Source: Bradyrhizobium erythrophlei (GTDB lineage Bacteria; Pseudomonadota; Alphaproteobacteria; Rhizobiales; Xanthobacteraceae). From it: a stretch of 64,000 nt of DNA. The notes under the pieces are model-generated. The model ran no database searches, was not told the DNA's origin, and saw only the letters and a list, made by a program, of their open reading frames with translations. The position numbers and the translations under genes are program-made. Positions 1 to 8,626 of the stretch are shown piece after piece. Location: positions 2,728,001-2,792,000 of the forward strand of contig NZ_LT670818.1 in the NCBI RefSeq assembly GCF_900129505.1. The letters are read 5' to 3'. Numbering within the stretch: the stretch's first letter is position 1; every line of letters starts with the position of its first letter.

Positions 1-1
1 G

Positions 2-277
2 CCGACGATCGATTTCTCCGTCGCCGACGGGATTGCGGAAATTCCGATCGAGCAGCGCGGGCCCGACGAAGTGACCGATATGACGGGGCGCACCGCCGAT
101 GGGCGGATCGAGACGGTACGGATCGTGCCGGACGGTTCGCCGGTCGCCAATTACGGGTTCGACGTGACGCCGGCGCGGCTGGTGACGGGATTGATCACCG
201 AGCGCGGCGTGCTCAAAGCGAACCGCGCAGCGCTCGCAGCCGCCTTTCCCGAGAGAAACGCGACCGCGGCCGAGTAA
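2..277 (+). CDS. mtnA: S-methyl-5-thioribose-1-phosphate isomerase, C-terminal part (5' end outside window)
   Basis: This is the last ~91 codons of an open frame that enters the window at base 2 and stops at TAA 275-277. The residues IPIEQRGPDEVT and FDVTPARLVTGLITERGV are the conserved C-terminal signature of MtnA/eIF2B-like isomerases. That family converts 5-methylthioribose-1-phosphate to the ribulose form in the methionine salvage pathway. The next gene starts 16 bases downstream on the same strand, so the two are probably co-transcribed. The N-terminal part and any mtnK or mtnP neighbour lie outside the window. Family call is firm. Confidence 0.9.
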   Translation, partial: PTIDFSVADGIAEIPIEQRGPDEVTDMTGRTADGRIETVRIVPDGSPVANYGFDVTPARLVTGLITERGVLKANRAALAAAFPERNATAAE

Positions 278-293
278 CCAAGGAAGACAGCTG

Positions 294-2348
294 ATGCAGA
301 GCGCCTGGATCGATCGCGACGCGGAAACCGCCGTGGCCCGCTACGAAAAGCTCGGACGCGATGTGGGCTTGCGCGTCTACACCACGCGGCTGTTGGGCCA
401 GGATCCGCGGCTGGTGCTGCATGGTGGCGGCAACACGTCGGTGAAGACCACCATTGCCGATCTCAACGGCGAGAACGTCGAGGTGCTCTGCGTAAAAGGC
501 TCCGGCTGGGACATGGGCACGATCGAGCCCGCCGGCCTGCCGGCGGTGCGCCTTGCTCCCCTCTTGAGGCTGCGTGCGCGTGAAAAACTTTCCGACGAGG
601 ACATGGTGCGGCTGCAGCGCGCCAATCTGATCGACCCGGCATCGCCCAATCCGTCGGTCGAGGCGCTGCTGCATGCCTTCATCCCGCACAAATTCATCGA
701 CCATACCCATTCCACCGCGGTGCTCGCGCTCACCGACCAGCCCGACGGCGAGGCCCTGTGCCGCGAGGTTTATGGCGCGCGCGTCGGTTACGTGCCGTAT
801 CTGATGCCGGGCTTTGGTCTCGCAAAGGCCGCGGCGCAAATGTTCGACGCCGATCCCTCAGTCGAGGGCCTGGTCCTGGTCAAGCACGGCATTTTCAGTT
901 TCGGGGCCGATGCGCGGCAAGCCTATGAGCGCATGATCGCGCTGGTGACATTGGCCGAGGAACGACTGGCCAGACAGCGCAAGCCGGCTTTCGTCAGCGC
1001 AAAACTGCCGGCCCGGCCGGCGCGTCTCGCCGACGTCGCGCCGATCATCCGCGGTGCCTGCAGCCTGCCGGACAACAGGACCGACGGCGCCTGGAAGCGC
1101 TTCGTGCTGGAGTTTCGCGGCGACGATGCGGTGATGAACTTTGTCAACGGCGCGGAGGTCGTGCGCTACGGCCAGGCCGGCGTGGTGACGCCGGACCATA
1201 ACATCCGCATCAAGAACAAGCCACTGGTGGTCGCAACGCCCGAACAGGGCGATCTCGCCGGCTTCAAGCGCGCGGTCCGCGACGCCGTCGCTGCCTATGG
1301 CGAAACCTACAGGGACTATTTTGGGCGCAACAATGCACGCGTCGGCGGCATCAAGACGATACTTGACCAGGCGCCGCGCGTCATTCTGGTGCCCGGCGTC
1401 GGCTTGTTCGGGCTCGGCCGCAGCAGCAAGGACGCGAGGATCGCCGCCGATCTCGCGGAAGCCGCGATTGCCACGATCACCGATGCCGAAGCCGTCGGGC
1501 GCTTCGAGCCGCTGCCGGAGGCCGATCTGTTCGATGTCGAATACTGGTCGCTCGAACAGGCCAAACTCGGCGGCGCCAGGGAATTGCCGCTGGCGGGGCA
1601 GGTTGCGGTCATCACCGGCGCCGGCGGCGCCATAGGATTTGCAACGGCGAAAGCGTTCGCGGCGGCAGGTGCCGAGGTGGCGCTGCTGGATGTCGACGAG
1701 GCCGCGGCGCAGGCAAAGGCCAGGGCGATCGGCGGCGCGGCGCTGGGCCTTCGCTGCGATGTCACCGACGCCGCATCGGTGAAGGACGCGTTTGCGCAAG
1801 TCGCGGCCGGCTTCGGCGGGGTCGACATCGCCGTGTCGAATGCCGGTGCCGCCTGGCAGGGCCGGATCGGCGAGGTCGACGAAGCGGTGCTGCGGGAAAG
1901 TTTTGAGCTGAATTTCTATGGTCACCAGCGCGTCGCGCAGGCGGCGGTCAAAATCATGCGGGCGCAGGGCACGGGCGGCTGCCTGTTGTTCAATGTCTCC
2001 AAACAGGCGGTCAATCCCGGGCCCGATTTCGGGCCCTATGGCCTGCCGAAGGCGGCGACGCTGTTTCTGGTGCGGCAATACGCGGTGGATTACGGCAACG
2101 AGGGCATTCGCGCCAACGCCGTCAACGCCGACCGGATCCGCTCGGGCCTCTTGACCGAAGACATGATCGCGCAGCGTTCAAAAGCGCGCGGCCTCAGCGA
2201 AAAGGACTATATGCGGGGCAATCTCTTGGGCCGGGAAGTCGCGGCCGAGGATGTGGCGCAGGCGTTCCTGGCGCAGGCGCTGGCGCTGAAAACCACCGCC
2301 GACGTGACCACCGTCGACGGCGGCAACATCGCCGCCGCGCTGCGGTGA
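294..2348 (+). CDS. Bifunctional class II aldolase / short-chain dehydrogenase fusion
   Basis: The protein has 684 residues and two enzymes. Residues ~1-400 form a class II (zinc) aldolase like RhaD, with GGGNTS near 44-49, the DHTH metal motif near 136-139 and VKHG near 195. Residues ~430-684 form an SDR with the nucleotide loop TGAGGAIG near 440, a Ser in NVSKQ near 565 and the catalytic YGLPK near 581-586. Known fusions of this shape cleave rhamnulose-1-phosphate to DHAP and lactaldehyde and then act on the aldehyde. No rhamnose genes are seen here. The partner is mtnA, 16 bp upstream, so 5-methylthioribulose-1-phosphate (or the 5-deoxy analogue) is a plausible substrate, as in the DHAP shunt. 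The fusion is certain; the substrate is inferred. Confidence 0.85.
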   Translation: MQSAWIDRDAETAVARYEKLGRDVGLRVYTTRLLGQDPRLVLHGGGNTSVKTTIADLNGENVEVLCVKGSGWDMGTIEPAGLPAVRLAPLLRLRAREKLSDEDMVRLQRANLIDPASPNPSVEALLHAFIPHKFIDHTHSTAVLALTDQPDGEALCREVYGARVGYVPYLMPGFGLAKAAAQMFDADPSVEGLVLVKHGIFSFGADARQAYERMIALVTLAEERLARQRKPAFVSAKLPARPARLADVAPIIRGACSLPDNRTDGAWKRFVLEFRGDDAVMNFVNGAEVVRYGQAGVVTPDHNIRIKNKPLVVATPEQGDLAGFKRAVRDAVAAYGETYRDYFGRNNARVGGIKTILDQAPRVILVPGVGLFGLGRSSKDARIAADLAEAAIATITDAEAVGRFEPLPEADLFDVEYWSLEQAKLGGARELPLAGQVAVITGAGGAIGFATAKAFAAAGAEVALLDVDEAAAQAKARAIGGAALGLRCDVTDAASVKDAFAQVAAGFGGVDIAVSNAGAAWQGRIGEVDEAVLRESFELNFYGHQRVAQAAVKIMRAQGTGGCLLFNVSKQAVNPGPDFGPYGLPKAATLFLVRQYAVDYGNEGIRANAVNADRIRSGLLTEDMIAQRSKARGLSEKDYMRGNLLGREVAAEDVAQAFLAQALALKTTADVTTVDGGNIAAALR

Positions 2349-2381
2349 GCGGCTGAAGCCGGCGCCCCGCGGAAGGAATTT

Positions 2382-2551
2382 TCTCCCTCTCCCCGCTCTT
2401 CGCGGGGTCGAGACGAGCGAAGCTCGCTCTGAGAGGGCTGGGGTGAGGGGCTCTCTCAGTAAATTCTGAACATCTGTATGCTGAGACTCCCCCTCACCCG
2501 GATTCTCGCTAACGCGAGAATCCGACCTCTCCCCGCAAGCGGGGCGAGGTG
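2382..2551. repeat. Dispersed palindromic element (CTCTCCCC/CTCACC family, copy 1)
   Basis: This fills most of the 2349-2699 gap. It opens with CCCTCTCCCCGC, carries small hairpins (GCTTCGC-like and TTCTCGCTAACGCGAGAA) and CTGGGGTGAGGGG, and returns with CCCCCTCACCCGG and CCTCTCCCCGC. The overall design, two G/C-rich arms around a loop, matches the elements near 29.0, 46.3, 47.8 and 56.2 kb, although the loop differs. I see no gene in it. Transcribed from either side it could act as a terminator or mRNA-stabilising hairpin. Confidence 0.7.
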
Positions 2552-2699
2552 ACCAGCGAGGCTCGCCGCCGATTCAACGCAGCGTCATGCTCGAATTGGC
2601 AAGTCAAGCATCCAAGGTTGTTGACGAACCGCGCCGCTTGATGTGGAACTCATGCCAAGGCCTCGGGCCAATCAAGAAGACAAAACGGGGGGTACGCCG

Positions 2700-4286
2700 G
2701 TGGAAGAGTTCGACTATGTCGTTGTCGGCGGCGGATCGGCCGGCTGCGTGGTGGCCAGCCGTCTCAGCGAAAATCCGAAGGTGCGGGTGTGCCTGCTGGA
2801 AGCCGGCGGCGCCGGCAACAACTGGGTGGTCAAGGCGCCGATGGGCATCGCGATCATGGTGCCTTCCAAGACCAACAACTGGGCGTTCCAGACCGTGCCG
2901 CAGCCGGGGCTGAACGGCCGCAAGGGCTACCAACCGCGCGGCAAGGCGCTGGGCGGATCGAGCGCGATCAACGCCATGGTCTATATCCGCGGCCATCGCT
3001 CCGACTATGACGGCTGGGCGGCGTTGGGCAACACCGGCTGGTCCTACAACGACGTGCTGCCCTATTTCAAAAAGGCTGAAAACAATGAGGTGGTGCAGGA
3101 CGACTTTCACGGCACCGGCGGTCCGCTCAACGTCGCCGGCATCAGGACCTCCAATCCGTTCCAGGAGCATTTTCTGGAAGCCGGCCGCCAACTGCAGCTT
3201 CCGATGAATTCCGATTTCAACGGCGCGCACCAGATGGGACTGGGCGTCTATCAGGTCACCCAGAAGAACGGTGAACGCTGGAGCGCGGCACGCGCCTATC
3301 TCGAGCCGAACCTGTCGCGGCCGAACCTCAAGGTCGTCACCGGCGCGCCGGCCCGCAAGATCCTGTTCGACAGCAAGCGCGCGATCGGCGTCGAATACAG
3401 CCGCGACGGCAAGCCGGAATCGGTGCGGGCGAAAGCGGAGGTCATCGTCTCCAGCGGCGCGTTCCAGTCGCCGCAATTGCTGATGCTGTCGGGCATCGGC
3501 AACGCGGCGGATCTGAAAGGTTTTGGCATTAATGTCGTGCATCACTCGCCGGGCGTCGGCCAGAACCTGCAGGACCATATCGACTATGCCTTCAGCTACA
3601 GGTCGAAAAGCCTGCACAACTTTGGCATTTCGTTCGCAGGCCTGCGCCATCTCTGGAAGGAGATCGGACGCTACAAGCGCGACGGCGTCGGCATGGTCAC
3701 CTCGAACGTCGCCGAATGCGGCGGCTTTCTCAAGACCGACCCGAACCTCGCAGTGCCCGACATCCAGCTGCACTTCAGTGTGGCGATGGCCGACAATCAC
3801 GGCCGCAACCGGCATCTCGGCCATGGCTTCGGCTGCCATGTCTGCCTGCTGCGCCCCAGGAGCCGCGGCAGCGTGACGCTGAGCAGCGCCGATCCGGCCG
3901 CGGTCCCGGCGATCGATCCGAAATTCTACGATTCCCCCGACGATCTCGAGGTCATGGTCAAGGCATTCAAGATCACCCGCCGCATCATGGACGCCGAGCC
4001 GCTGGCGAAATGGCGGACCGGGGACATGTTCGCCGCTGATGTCCGCACCGACGACGAAATCCGCGGCGCCCTGCGCCGTCGCTCCGACACCGTGTACCAT
4101 CCCGTCGGCACGGTGCGCATGGGCACGGACGAGTTGGCCGTGGTCGATCCGCAATTGCGGGTCAACGGCGTGCAGGGCCTGCGGGTGGTCGACGCCTCCA
4201 TCATGCCGACCCTGATCGGCGGCAACACCAACGCGCCCTCGATCATGATCGGCGAGAAGGCCGCGGATATGATCAGGGCGGGGTGA
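2700..4286 (+). CDS. GMC-family FAD oxidoreductase (choline/alcohol dehydrogenase-like)
   Basis: The Rossmann FAD motif VVVGGGSAGC sits at residues 7-16. Near 85-90 the GKALGGSSAINAMVY signature of the GMC family is present. The C-terminus carries YHPVGTVRMG (catalytic His near 466) and GGNTNAPSIMIGEKAADMI, which close the active site and FAD pocket. I chose the GTG at 2700 because GGGGGG lies 8-9 bases upstream and the FAD motif then starts at the usual distance. GTG 2643 and ATG 2652 are in-frame alternatives that add a tail without motifs. The length of 528 residues is normal. Members oxidise alcohols such as choline, glucosides or polyethylene glycol; the substrate here is unknown and no betA-type neighbours are present. 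Confidence 0.85.
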   Translation: MEEFDYVVVGGGSAGCVVASRLSENPKVRVCLLEAGGAGNNWVVKAPMGIAIMVPSKTNNWAFQTVPQPGLNGRKGYQPRGKALGGSSAINAMVYIRGHRSDYDGWAALGNTGWSYNDVLPYFKKAENNEVVQDDFHGTGGPLNVAGIRTSNPFQEHFLEAGRQLQLPMNSDFNGAHQMGLGVYQVTQKNGERWSAARAYLEPNLSRPNLKVVTGAPARKILFDSKRAIGVEYSRDGKPESVRAKAEVIVSSGAFQSPQLLMLSGIGNAADLKGFGINVVHHSPGVGQNLQDHIDYAFSYRSKSLHNFGISFAGLRHLWKEIGRYKRDGVGMVTSNVAECGGFLKTDPNLAVPDIQLHFSVAMADNHGRNRHLGHGFGCHVCLLRPRSRGSVTLSSADPAAVPAIDPKFYDSPDDLEVMVKAFKITRRIMDAEPLAKWRTGDMFAADVRTDDEIRGALRRRSDTVYHPVGTVRMGTDELAVVDPQLRVNGVQGLRVVDASIMPTLIGGNTNAPSIMIGEKAADMIRAG

Positions 4287-4306
4287 CTGAAATCGCCTGC
4301 AAAGTT

Positions 4307-4396
4307 CGTCATGCCCGGCCTTGTGCCGGGCATCCACGTCCTGGCGGCACGCCGGCAAGAAAGGCGTGGATGGCCGGGACAAGCCCGGCCATCACG
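4307..4396. repeat. REP-like palindrome, CCGGGCTTGTCCCGGCCAT family (copy 1)
   Basis: CGTCATGCCCGG and CCGGGCATCCACG at the left are mirrored by CGTGGATGGCCGGG and CCCGGCCATCACG at the right, so each half is itself a hairpin and the halves pair with each other. It lies between two convergent genes, where it may serve as a bidirectional terminator. A half copy recurs at 46138-46169. Confidence 0.75.
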
Positions 4397-4434
4397 AAAA
4401 AGCGAATCCTCTCAGGACGAGCTTCGAAAACGCG

Positions 4435-5079
4435 CTACCGCAGCGCCAGTCCCGTTGCGGCCTCTAGCTCGGCGATCGCCTGCGGTGCGTCAACCACCTT
4501 GATGGTGGTCATGCCCATCTCGCGCGCCGGTTTCAAATTGACGCCGAGATCGTCGAGATAGACGCAATCTTTGGGATCGACGTTGAGCTGCTCGGTCATC
4601 ATCCGGTAGATGCGCGGATCGGGCTTCCTCAAGCCGATCTTGGCGGACTCGATGATGTGATCGAACAGCGCCATCACCTCGGCGACATAGAGCGAGCGGC
4701 CGGAGTGGCTGCCGATCGCGTTGGCGGGAAGATTGTTGGTGATGCACCCGGTCTTGAAATTTGCCTTGACGCGGCGGAGCGCCTCGACCATCTCGGGCCG
4801 CAGATCGCCCGACAGCAGCGGCAGCACGTCCTTGCCGCGTACCTCGGCGCCCAGCGCCAGCGATTCTTCGGCGAACAGGGAATCGAACGCTTCGATGTCC
4901 AGTTCGGCGCGCTCGAATTGCGCCCAGGCATTTTCGTGGTGGTTGAGGGCATTGGTGCGCCGGATGATATCGGCGGGCAGCCCGCGCTCGCGCTCGAACC
5001 GCGCAAACGCCTCGAACGGCGAGGTTGTGAGCACCCCGCCGAAATCCCAGATCACGGCCTCGACCATTATTTTTTCCAT
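4435..5079 (-). CDS. HAD-superfamily hydrolase (HAD-IA, epoxide-hydrolase-N-terminal/YihX-like)
   Basis: The 214-residue protein opens with motif I as WDFGGVLT (nucleophile Asp near residue 11). It has the motif II region TNNLP near 115, Lys-containing KIGLRKPDP near 150 and motif IV YLDDLGVNL near 180. In classical HAD phosphatases motif I reads DxD; here the second Asp is Gly, as in the soluble-epoxide-hydrolase-like subfamily, so a phosphatase role is likely but not proven. A second ATG lies at codon 5 (MVEAVIW). It stands alone on the minus strand between rightward genes, convergent with the GMC gene. Confidence 0.8.
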   Translation of the reverse strand: MEKIMVEAVIWDFGGVLTTSPFEAFARFERERGLPADIIRRTNALNHHENAWAQFERAELDIEAFDSLFAEESLALGAEVRGKDVLPLLSGDLRPEMVEALRRVKANFKTGCITNNLPANAIGSHSGRSLYVAEVMALFDHIIESAKIGLRKPDPRIYRMMTEQLNVDPKDCVYLDDLGVNLKPAREMGMTTIKVVDAPQAIAELEAATGLALR

Positions 5080-5220
5080 CCTGCCAACCTACTGCTCGAG
5101 CAACGGCTAGCACGACGTTCCTGCGCGGACCAGCCCGCCCGCGGCGGCTTGCCCGTGCCACGGAATTTGGCGTCGGTTACGCCTTCCTGTAAGTTGCCCC
5201 GTCAGCCCCAGGGAAATCCC

Positions 5221-6171
5221 ATGAAAGCCTTCGAGACGACGATTGCGGAAAGTGCGGATTCGCTGGCAGGCCCCTGGCGCCTGCCGCACCAGATGCTCCA
5301 TGCCCAAATCTACGATTCCCACGCCTCGATCCATGACGATGCCACCGCGCAGAAACTGGGCTTTCAGGGCGGGACCATCGAGGGGCCGACGCATTTCAGC
5401 CAGTTCGCGCCGCTGTGCGAACGGCTGTGGGGACAAGCGTGGTTCGAAACCGGATGCCTCTCGGCGCATTACCGCAATCCCTCTTTCGAAGGTGAGGAAG
5501 TGCAGGCGATTTTGGCCAAGCCCGAACCGGGCGAGACTCAGAGCGCCATCCAGATGGTGAAACGCGACGGCACCGAAGTGTTGCGCGGCACCGCGTCGGT
5601 GGGCGTGGGCAAGCTGCCGACCGCGCTGGAGCAGCGGCTGGCTGAGCTGAAGCCGCTGGCCGATCCCGTGATCCTGCGCGACGTCAAGGTCGGGATGAAG
5701 ACCGGCCGCCAGACGGTGCGGATGGATTTCGATCAGAACATGGGCGACCTCTATCCATTCTCGCTCGCCGGCAAGCTCAAGGTGATCACCGAGCCGAGTC
5801 CCTGGTATCGGAACAACGACAATGGCTCTAAAAATCCCTGGGGCCGGCCGATCATCCCGATCGAGATGCTCAGCGTACTGTTTCAATACCGCTCGAAGGA
5901 GGACCGCCCGCCGCTGCGGGGGCCGGCGGTCGGCTTGTTCGCCGATCAGGAGATCCGGCTCGTGCGCGGTCCTTTGTTCGTGGGCGAGGATTATCAGACC
6001 GAGCGCGAGGTGATCGCACTCAGCGGCAGCCGCCGGACCGAGAGCCTGTGGGTGCGGACCTCTGTGTTCGCGTCCGGCGATGCGCCGGTCGCGTCGATGC
6101 TGTTGAATCTCGCCAGCATCAAGGATTCCTATGCGGCCTATGGCCGGGAATACAGCGAACTCTATGCGTGA
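5221..6171 (+). CDS. Hypothetical protein with hot-dog (MaoC-like) N-terminal features
   Basis: The 316-residue protein starts at the ATG after CAGGGAAATCCC. The open frame extends ~560 bases upstream, but that part only mirrors the HAD gene. Residues 40-110 (GFQGGTIEGPTHFSQF, then GCLSAHYRNPSFEGEEVQA) resemble the turn and central helix of MaoC/hot-dog acyl dehydratases. I do not see the full catalytic Asp/His signature. It could be a thioester-binding or hydratase-like protein. The stop precedes the protease ATG by 28 bases, so the two may share a transcript. The function is not known to me. Confidence 0.6.
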   Translation: MKAFETTIAESADSLAGPWRLPHQMLHAQIYDSHASIHDDATAQKLGFQGGTIEGPTHFSQFAPLCERLWGQAWFETGCLSAHYRNPSFEGEEVQAILAKPEPGETQSAIQMVKRDGTEVLRGTASVGVGKLPTALEQRLAELKPLADPVILRDVKVGMKTGRQTVRMDFDQNMGDLYPFSLAGKLKVITEPSPWYRNNDNGSKNPWGRPIIPIEMLSVLFQYRSKEDRPPLRGPAVGLFADQEIRLVRGPLFVGEDYQTEREVIALSGSRRTESLWVRTSVFASGDAPVASMLLNLASIKDSYAAYGREYSELYA

Positions 6172-6199
6172 CCGGATCGCCGGCGGCTATTTCCGTCCG

Positions 6200-6955
6200 A
6201 TGAAATTTGTGGCCATCGCGCTGGCGGGTGTGCTGCTCGCCGTGCCCGCGCACGCCATCGTCGGCGGCGGGGTGCCGTCGGCCCAGGGTGTCGGCCGCTC
6301 CGTCGTCACCATCGTCGGCTCGCGCGGCAATTTCTGCACCGGCACCCTGATCGCACCGAAATTGGTGCTGACGGTGGCGCATTGCGTGCAGCCCGGCGCG
6401 ACCTACAAGATCGTCGAATATGGCGCGGACCAGAAGCCGGTGTTGCGGGATGTGCGGACCGTCGCCATCCATCCCGGCTTCAACATGCAGGCGATGCTGG
6501 CCCATCGCGCCACCGCCGACGTGGCGCTGCTGCAGCTCGATGCGGTCCCGCAAGGGAAAATGCCGGCCGTGCTTGGCACGCCGCAGATTCCGATTGTCGT
6601 GGGCAGCCGCTTCACCGTCGCCGGTGTCGGCGTCACCATTCGCGGCGAGGGCTCTAGCGGCGGCATCGTTCGCGCCGCAGGCCTCATCGCCACCGGTAAG
6701 CCCGGCACCTTGCAGATCCGCCTGGTCGATCCACTCACGCAAGGGACAAGCGACGGGCTCGGCGCCTGTACCGGGGATTCCGGCGGCCCGGTGTTCGAGG
6801 ACCGCCTAGCCGGCGCCGCTCTCGTCGGCGTCGTCAGCTGGTCGACGGGCGCGAACGGCGCCGCGGGCTGCGGCGGCCTGACCGGCGTCACGCCGCTGAC
6901 GCTGTACCGCGACTGGATCCTGCAGACGGCACGGCAATGGGGCGCGGGCTTGTGA
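6200..6955 (+). CDS. Secreted trypsin-like serine protease (S1 family)
   Basis: With the ATG at 6200 the 251-residue protein begins with a textbook signal peptide (MKFVAIALAGVLLAVPAHA) ending in an AHA cleavage site, followed at once by IVGGG. The S1 triad is complete: His in TVAHCV, Asp in TADVALLQLD and Ser in TGDSGGPVF. Cys residues at FCTGTLI, AHCV, GACTGD and AAGCGG fit two disulfides, as expected for a periplasmic or secreted enzyme. An upstream in-frame ATG at 6164 would overlap the previous gene by 8 bp and add a basic 12-residue tail; the signal peptide works either way. Substrate unknown. Confidence 0.85.
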   Translation: MKFVAIALAGVLLAVPAHAIVGGGVPSAQGVGRSVVTIVGSRGNFCTGTLIAPKLVLTVAHCVQPGATYKIVEYGADQKPVLRDVRTVAIHPGFNMQAMLAHRATADVALLQLDAVPQGKMPAVLGTPQIPIVVGSRFTVAGVGVTIRGEGSSGGIVRAAGLIATGKPGTLQIRLVDPLTQGTSDGLGACTGDSGGPVFEDRLAGAALVGVVSWSTGANGAAGCGGLTGVTPLTLYRDWILQTARQWGAGL

Positions 6956-7074
6956 AATCCGAACGGGTTGATCTATGTCGTTTTGTCCGGCGCCCCGATG
7001 GGTTGCCATGAGCGCGGATCGGGTCCAGCCTCAGCCAACAAAAGTCTGTAAAAAAACAACGGGAAGAAATAACC

Positions 7075-8580
7075 ATGAATGTCATGACCGCCGTCCGCGC
7101 TGCATCGTCCTCGAAGGCGGCTGAACATTTCGACGTCCTGATCATCGGCGCCGGCATTTCCGGCATCGGCAGCGCCTATCATTTGACCCAGCAGCTTCCC
7201 GACAAAAGCTTGGTCATTCTGGAGAGCCAGGAGAGTTTTGGCGGCACCTGGCTGACCCACAAATATCCGGGAATCCGCTCCGACAGCGATCTGCACACGT
7301 TCGGCTACCGCTTCAAGCCGTGGGTCGGACCGCCGATCGCGACCTCCGAGGAAATCAAGTCCTACATGGGCGAGGTGATCGTCGAGAACGATCTCGGCAA
7401 GCACATTCGCTACCGGCACCGGATCGAACGCGCGAGCTGGTCGAGCGCGACCAATCTGTGGACCATTGAAGCGGTGCGGACCGACAGCGGCGAGCCGGTG
7501 AATTTCACCGCGAATTTCCTCTGGATGTGCCAGGGCTATTATCGCCATTCCCAGGGCTACACGCCGCAATGGCCTGACATGGACAAGTTCAAGGGCCGCG
7601 TCGTCCATCCGCAACTCTGGCCCGAGGATATCGAGCTTGCGGACAAGAAGGTGGTGGTGATCGGCTCGGGCGCCACCGCCGCGACGCTGATTCCCGCGAT
7701 CGCCGGCAAATGCGCCCATGTCACCATGCTGCAGCGTTCGCCGACCTATTTTAGGGTCGGCCGCAACGCCATCGAGCTCGCCGAGACGCTGCGGCAGCTC
7801 CAGGTCAGGGAGGAATGGATCCACGAGATCGTGCGCCGCAAGATCCTGTTCGAGCAGGATGCGTTCACGCGCCGCTGCATCGCCGAGCCGGAGCTGGTCA
7901 AGAAGGAGTTGATCAGCCAGATCACCGCGGTGCTCGGTCCCGACTACGACGTGGAAAAGCACTTCACGCCGAAATACCGGCCGTGGCGGCAGCGCATCGC
8001 CTTCGTTCCCGACGCCGATCTGTTTCTGGGCATCAAGAGCGGCAGAGCGAGCGTCGTCACCGACGAGATCGACCGCTTTACCGAAAAAGGCATTCGGCTG
8101 AAATCGGGTCAGGAGCTCGACGCCGATATCGTCGTCACCGCGACCGGGTTCGATCTCTGTGTGCTCGGCGATATCGCTTTTTCCATCGACGGCAAGCCGC
8201 TGAATTTCGGCGACACCGTCACCTATCGCGGCATGATGTTCACGGGCGTGCCGAACATGGTCTGGGTGTTCGGCTATTTCCGCGCGAGCTGGACGCTGCG
8301 CACCGATCTGGTGGCGGATTTCGTCTGCCGTCTGCTCGCGCACATGAAGGAGAAGGGTGCCGGCAAGATCGTGCCGGGTTTGCGGCCGGAAGATCACAAC
8401 ATGCCGCTGTTGTCCTGGATCGATCCCGAAAACTTCAATCCGGGCTACATGATGCGCAGCATGAACCTGTTGCCGAAGCGCGGCGACAAGCCGGAATGGC
8501 AGCACAGCCAGGACTACTGGGCCGAGAAGGACGAAATTCCGGCGATTGATCTCGACGATTCCGCGTTCGTCTACGATTGA
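7075..8580 (+). CDS. Flavin-containing monooxygenase, Baeyer-Villiger type
   Basis: The 501-residue protein has the FAD Rossmann motif IIGAGISGIGSAYHL near residue 24. The Baeyer-Villiger/FMO fingerprint FKGRVVHPQLWPE (FxGxxxHxxxWP) lies near 172-184. A second dinucleotide (NADPH) loop VVVIGSGATAATL is near 193, and the TATGFD segment near 352. Such enzymes insert oxygen into ketones or hydroxylate N/S centres. GGGAAGAAATAACC gives a good ribosome site before the ATG. It is alone, 120 bp after the protease and convergent with the response regulator. Substrate not inferable. Confidence 0.85.
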   Translation: MNVMTAVRAASSSKAAEHFDVLIIGAGISGIGSAYHLTQQLPDKSLVILESQESFGGTWLTHKYPGIRSDSDLHTFGYRFKPWVGPPIATSEEIKSYMGEVIVENDLGKHIRYRHRIERASWSSATNLWTIEAVRTDSGEPVNFTANFLWMCQGYYRHSQGYTPQWPDMDKFKGRVVHPQLWPEDIELADKKVVVIGSGATAATLIPAIAGKCAHVTMLQRSPTYFRVGRNAIELAETLRQLQVREEWIHEIVRRKILFEQDAFTRRCIAEPELVKKELISQITAVLGPDYDVEKHFTPKYRPWRQRIAFVPDADLFLGIKSGRASVVTDEIDRFTEKGIRLKSGQELDADIVVTATGFDLCVLGDIAFSIDGKPLNFGDTVTYRGMMFTGVPNMVWVFGYFRASWTLRTDLVADFVCRLLAHMKEKGAGKIVPGLRPEDHNMPLLSWIDPENFNPGYMMRSMNLLPKRGDKPEWQHSQDYWAEKDEIPAIDLDDSAFVYD

Positions 8581-8626
8581 CGGCAGCAGCCATCTCTCCC
8601 ACGGGGAGAGGTCGGCCCAGCGCCGT

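Noticed and set aside
2349..2699. A small gene in the gap before the GMC oxidoreductase
   Set aside because: The open frames there cross the palindromic element and lack ribosome sites or motifs.
4657..5220. Upstream extension of the hot-dog-like gene
   Set aside because: It lies antisense to the HAD hydrolase, which has real motifs. A ribosome site and good start exist at 5221.
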